From NCBI GenBank assembly GCA_946059285.1, contig CAMGMW010000060.1, positions 1 through 7,046 of the forward strand: a DNA stretch of 7,046 bases, in the 5' to 3' direction. This document shows positions 5,405 through 7,046 of this stretch, one piece after another. Numbering within the stretch: position 1 is the stretch's first letter; each line of letters begins with the position of its first letter. A program made the translations under genes and the position numbers. Under the pieces are notes generated by a model, which searched no databases, was not told the DNA's origin, and saw nothing but the letters and a program-made list of their open reading frames with translations. Source of the DNA: an uncultured Clostridia bacterium. Its GTDB lineage: Bacteria > Bacillota_A > Clostridia > Oscillospirales > Oscillospiraceae.

Positions 5405-7024
5405 ATGACGCTGGATGCCGCGAGCTATATCGATTTTGATGCGAACATCAAAATGAGCATGAACTATGACCGCCCGTCCCGCTGTCTGGACGGCACCGTA
5501 AATTCCGGCATTGAGAAATATACGCTCGGTTTCCTGTTCTCCGCCGATGAAGCTTCTTTCATGCTGCAAGCCCCGGAATTGAGCGACGGCACCTACGGAT
5601 TGCCGCTGAAGGACTTTGGTCAGTCTCTGTCCGATGTCTTAGGAGACGATGATGACGATAGCGCAAACATCCTGCGCCGGCTGGAGTTGGATTTCTTTGT
5701 GGAACCTGTCTCGACGGATGATTTCCTGGAGACATACAAAACAGACTATGACCGTTTCATCGATACGCTGAAGTTTGCAAAGGACGGCAAGATGGATCAG
5801 GTAACGCTATATTCCGTCGCTTATGACGCAGAAGCACTTGCTACGCTGCTGCAGGATTGTCTGCAGTACGGTCTTGACCACATCATGTTCCGCGGAATTG
5901 AGCTTGAGGATATCACCGCCGATGTCGAGCTTGATCCGGAGAAGGTCGCTGAGTATTTCCGGGATGTTATCCTCGGCATCGATCAGAACGGAAATCTGTC
6001 CTATTTCAGCTTTACAGACGAGTACGGTGCAAGAAATACCTACCGTCTGACCGGCACCGAAAATCCGTGGACTTCCGTAGAATTCCGCACGGACGATGAA
6101 ATCGTCTGCGTGGTCAACACAGAGCAAACAGGCGTTGGCTTTACCTGTACCGCGTATGATGGCGCAGACAGTATCACCCTTACCTGTGACGATACCCGCG
6201 GCGAGCTGCGTTTTTCTACCGATGTGAGCGATGACCTTCTTTCTTCCGAAGAGATTGTCCTGTCTTATGGGTACCACAATGAGATTGCCGATTTTGCGCT
6301 GACATATGACAGCATTGTCGTCCACTGGACCTACGCACCGCTGGCAAAGAACCCGGCAATGCTGGCCGCGGATATGATTAACGTCCTCACCATGACAGAA
6401 GCGGACACAAAGGCGCTGTTGGATGAGGTCCGGGTCAAAACCGCAGGCAATCCCAGCTATGACTGGCTTCAGGCATATTTTATCGGCTCTGATATCCAGG
6501 GTGCCTGGTATTTTGAAGGCGATGTTACCGACCAGTATACCGAAATCATCACGGAACAGCTCGGGCTTGACCTCCAAATGGAGGAGCCGTTCATTTTGGC
6601 CTTTACGCTGACACTGGATGAGGATGAGCACTTTACGGTCTCCATAGACCACGATCGTACGGACGCGTCATTTGAGGCTCTGCGCAAGGCAATAGAAGCT
6701 CCGTTAGTTGAAGCAGTTTATCAGATCGGAGAAGAGAGCGGCTGGAGCCGTGAGGAGTTTGCGGAAGCCTTTTTGGAGACTTACGGAGTCACTGTGGAGG
6801 AATACGCCGCGCAAAACGTTGCTATGCTTGAGTTCACTTCTTCTGATGTGTACGGAGATTACTGGATTGAAGGGGACGTCATCTTCCTGGACGGTGATTC
6901 CTGCGGTGAGTACTCCTTTGAATTAGAAAGCAATACGCTTCGTCTGGTTTCGCTGAATCCCTACGGTGACGATCTGTTTGGTCCGTTCATAGGAGAGGGT
7001 CCGCTGGAGCTGGAGCGGAAATAA
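5405..7024 (+). CDS. Large acidic ectodomain, downstream part of the interrupted zinc-ribbon protein
   Basis: The frame from ATG 5405 encodes 539 residues, but the open coding-like sequence extends back to 5258, directly after the TGA, adding 49 codons with no ATG, GTG or TTG. That stretch (for example KEAFKTLFANTENLQNAIDAV) looks helical and continuous with what follows, and no ribosome site precedes ATG 5405, so I infer this is the extracellular domain of the protein beginning at 4712 rather than a separate gene. The composition is acidic (many Asp and Glu, including a run near 5647-5661), with beta-rich segments. The last 60 residues (GDYWIEGDVIFLDGD to FELESNTLRLVSL to LELERK) resemble the small beta-barrel modules that end many such Clostridia proteins; that likeness is from memory and weak. 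It has no signal peptide of its own, so if translated alone it would stay in the cytoplasm. It may now be untranslated. Function unknown. Confidence 0.6.
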   Translation: MTLDAASYIDFDANIKMSMNYDRPSRCLDGTVNSGIEKYTLGFLFSADEASFMLQAPELSDGTYGLPLKDFGQSLSDVLGDDDDDSANILRRLELDFFVEPVSTDDFLETYKTDYDRFIDTLKFAKDGKMDQVTLYSVAYDAEALATLLQDCLQYGLDHIMFRGIELEDITADVELDPEKVAEYFRDVILGIDQNGNLSYFSFTDEYGARNTYRLTGTENPWTSVEFRTDDEIVCVVNTEQTGVGFTCTAYDGADSITLTCDDTRGELRFSTDVSDDLLSSEEIVLSYGYHNEIADFALTYDSIVVHWTYAPLAKNPAMLAADMINVLTMTEADTKALLDEVRVKTAGNPSYDWLQAYFIGSDIQGAWYFEGDVTDQYTEIITEQLGLDLQMEEPFILAFTLTLDEDEHFTVSIDHDRTDASFEALRKAIEAPLVEAVYQIGEESGWSREEFAEAFLETYGVTVEEYAAQNVAMLEFTSSDVYGDYWIEGDVIFLDGDSCGEYSFELESNTLRLVSLNPYGDDLFGPFIGEGPLELERK

Positions 7025-7046
7025 GCCTAATTATTTGTTCCCATAC

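Noticed and set aside
5807..6652. Long minus-strand open frame of 281 codons opposite the ectodomain
   Set aside because: It mirrors the plus-strand coding frame, has no recognisable domain and no supporting promoter or ribosome site; it is a shadow of codon bias.

Overview
The window looks like a chromosomal segment of a low-to-mid GC, Gram-positive Clostridia-type bacterium (Bacillota, perhaps an Oscillospiraceae relative). The reasons are strong purine-rich ribosome binding sites, a near-consensus sigma-A promoter, an ECF sigma/anti-sigma pair, a secreted M23 peptidase, and a zinc-ribbon membrane protein of a style common in that group. The taxonomy is inference from style. The genetic code is standard: TGA ends at least three genes here, two of them inside tight gene overlaps.

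Layout. (1) 20-286 (+): a small unrecognised protein with a C-terminal membrane segment. (2) 287-492: an intergenic stretch with four hairpins, at least two of them terminator-like. (3) 493-3909 (+): a compact run of four genes, which are a tRNA-dihydrouridine synthase (DusB type), an ECF sigma factor, its zinc-binding membrane anti-sigma factor, and an exported M23 (LytM) endopeptidase. Dus/sigma and sigma/anti-sigma each overlap by 4 bases, and the peptidase follows after 41 bases, so the four are probably one transcript. (4) 3906-4562 (-): an HD-domain phosphohydrolase convergent with the peptidase gene; their stop codons overlap. (5) 4563-4711: a divergent promoter region. (6) 4712-7024 (+): one long reading frame for a zinc-ribbon / proline-rich / single-TM / large acidic ectodomain protein, interrupted by a single in-frame TGA at 5255-5257.

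How they fit. The sigma/anti-sigma pair is a transmembrane signalling module: the anti-sigma holds the sigma factor through an N-terminal zinc motif and has an outside domain that could sense the envelope. The adjacent M23 enzyme would act on peptidoglycan, so a cell-envelope stress circuit is a reasonable inference; the tRNA-modifying gene is probably only a transcriptional neighbour. The zinc-ribbon gene has its own strong promoter.

Most notable observation: the TGA of the zinc-ribbon gene lies exactly at the end of the membrane helix. The same frame then stays open for 588 sense codons, the first 49 before any ATG and with coding-like sequence. The gene is therefore either a disrupted (pseudo)gene, a sequencing error, or a readthrough switch between a short anchored form and a form with the full ectodomain. 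A simple nonsense mutation is the most economical explanation. I did not find a convincing wholly new system, CRISPR array, mobile element or RNA gene.
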